Source: Rotaria macrura
Lineage: Eukaryota > Rotifera > Eurotatoria > Philodinida > Philodinidae
DNA: 64,000 nucleotides
Direction: 5' to 3'
Assembly: GCA_900239685.1 (NCBI GenBank)
Contig: OENT01000142.1
Span: forward strand, 1-64,000
Positions 62,327 through 64,000 of the stretch are shown here, piece after piece. The notes under the pieces are model-generated. The model saw only the letters and a list, made by a program, of their open reading frames with translations. It had not been told where the DNA came from and did no database searches. Every line of letters begins with the position of its first letter. Position 1 is the stretch's first letter. A program made the translations under genes and the position numbers.

Positions 62327-64000
62327 CTATTTTCAATCAGAAAGAAAATAAATAGATAAATAAAATCAGGTATGATACATATAGTCCTTGAAAAAAAACT
62401 GAGATATCAAAGTGAATTACATCGAAGTCTATTTAGAGTTAAACAAATGCTTTCAGTAGACTATGAAGTTATGAAATCAATCATGGTAATGATTAGATTT
62501 ATCTACGAATGAAAAATCTCTGAATCTTTGAAATGTTCATAGAAAAAAATACGAATTCCAGTCGTTGTATTAGGATAGTTAGAAAAAAACACCGTCTTAT
62601 GTCGATAGTGTATATGTGTCTTAAGCATTTCGAATGAAATGGTAGATTATTTTTAAAATGTAAAATAAGAAAGTTTAATCTTTATCTTTGTTTAATTGTT
62701 ATTATGAAGAAAACAAAAATAAACATTTGTATGATGAACTTGGCTCATCATATCGATCTCGAAGTAAAGAAATTTTCTAACTCATATCATCTATCTAGTA
62801 TGAAAGCGAGTGAGTAATTCAGTACATATCTATCGTGCATAAAGTAAATTAAGGATTGATTCATATCCGAGAGATGATTGAACACGATATAATTTTCTCG
62901 ATGTGTTGTAGCGTTTTGAAAATAACACGAGAAGTCTTCTTTGATTCAATGATTCTTTTACTAGCTTTAGCGTATAGCCGTCTGAGTAAGCAGATTTCTT
63001 TTTCCCAGTCAGATTAGTGTACATTTGATTTTGAACAGAGATTCGTAGAAAAATTATTGATGATCACAATCAGTTGTATAAACATGTCATATTACATATT
63101 GTCGACAAAATGTTTCGATGAAATGAAAAATGGTAACTTTCTAATACCACCATGGAATTTATTATTTTTCTGTCTCAATCATACAATCCCTATCGAACAT
63201 ATTCCAACTCTATGCAGATTAAAGTGAATGATTCATATCAATAGTGAAATCGATACAGTAAATTCAGTTGTTATCTGTTAACTTCGAATTTACGCAAGAT
63301 ATTAACGAAAAACATGTTCCTTTTGATACAATATTGAAAGTGATATTTCTATTTGTTTTAATTTTTGAAATACTAAACTTTGTATTTCGTCTAATTACTG
63401 ATTCGTTATTCATGAAGTCATCTTATCAAGAGATCAATCATCTTGGAAATAAACAAGTGTTCAACAAAATGTCATGATCATCTTGAAATTACTTTGAAAC
63501 ATAACTCTTTTTCGATGGAGATTAGCGTATGATTATAAGTAGCAGGTTTTTTTCATATCAGTTTCTTTCCTATATTAATAATCATTGACATCAGTTAAAG
63601 TAGCTATAGTTGGAAGTTTTCTTCTCGATAATGACAACTTCATAGTAAAAACTCGACGAAGAAAAAATCGATGCAATTGAAATAAATCTCGGTTAGAATT
63701 CACACACTCGAGTAGGTCAATAAATACTGTTCAAATGGGGATCATCACAAAGCCAAGGTCTCAAAATCACAAAATCTAGCACTGATTCAATTATTCAAGA
63801 GCAATATTCTATCGGACAGGAGAAACTAAAACTCTAGGTAACTTTTCTATGATCTTTCTGCAATGAAATTGTAGGTAATTAAAAGCAAAAGTTTCCATGA
63901 GCTATATACAATAGGAAATATTGACTAAGACGAATAGCTTCATACTAACTCAATGATCATCCTTGAAGTTTTTTTTTCACAATTTTCATATGAATGATAG
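62327..64000. other. Right-end region of the window
   Basis: Presumably contains the unseen first exon and promoter of the Cys-rich gene. A plus-strand frame at 63268-63477, opened by an acceptor (aattcag), contains one membrane-like stretch (ILKVIFLFVLIFEILNFVF) and could be a last exon of another gene. It lacks an ATG at its start and other support. Confidence 0.4.

Overview
This is a nuclear, AT-rich animal sequence. It carries metazoan-type genes (PMS2, SCFD1, HADHA, GDPD1, CEP43/FGFR1OP, kelch-like, CALML4-like, a GT10 fucosyltransferase) cut by many very short GT-AG introns, mostly about 45-70 bp, with a few of 0.6-1.9 kb. The AT bias, tiny introns and a likely spliced-leader acceptor between two same-strand genes 27 bp apart fit a bdelloid rotifer (Adineta/Rotaria type). 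That assignment is inference. Exon-intron structures were built by hand from reading-frame continuity, GT/AG sites and remembered family sequences; no alignment was run.

Layout. 1-7.5 kb, plus strand: a BTB-BACK-kelch gene and an unrecognised multi-pass membrane protein. 8.7-14.5 kb, plus strand: an RCC1-repeat (RCCD1-like) gene followed within 27 bp by PMS2, probably a two-gene operon. 17.9-23.9 kb, plus strand: SCFD1/SLY1 (20 exons) and a calmodulin-sized protein with degenerate EF-hands. 25.5-42.0 kb, minus strand: an intronless F-box protein, HADHA (16 exons), a small LTxxQ-like protein with TATA box and 5'UTR intron, and GDPD1. 42.3-45.5 kb, plus strand: CEP43, divergent from GDPD1 across 277 bp. 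48.9-51.8 kb, plus strand: a possible short secreted peptide gene and a type II membrane GT10 fucosyltransferase. 53.8-55.4 kb, minus strand: a decayed multi-exon gene. 57.1-62.3 kb, minus strand: a coiled-coil protein, a four-TM claudin-like protein and a Cys-rich, probably GPI-anchored protein whose first exon was not found.

Repeats are few: a 0.94 kb element with long imperfect terminal inverted repeats (37.3-38.2 kb), a 148 bp quasi-palindrome in a CEP43 intron, a GC-rich nested palindrome near 0.9-1.05 kb and a small palindrome cluster at 17.3 kb. No rRNA, tRNA, CRISPR or virus-like element was recognised. The genes are mostly unrelated housekeeping functions (mismatch repair, ER-Golgi SNARE control, mitochondrial beta-oxidation, glycerophosphodiester metabolism, centriole/cilium anchoring, Golgi fucosylation). 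The only physical couplings I can argue for are the RCCD1-PMS2 pair and the shared GDPD1/CEP43 promoter region. I found no clear multi-gene system that would count as undescribed.
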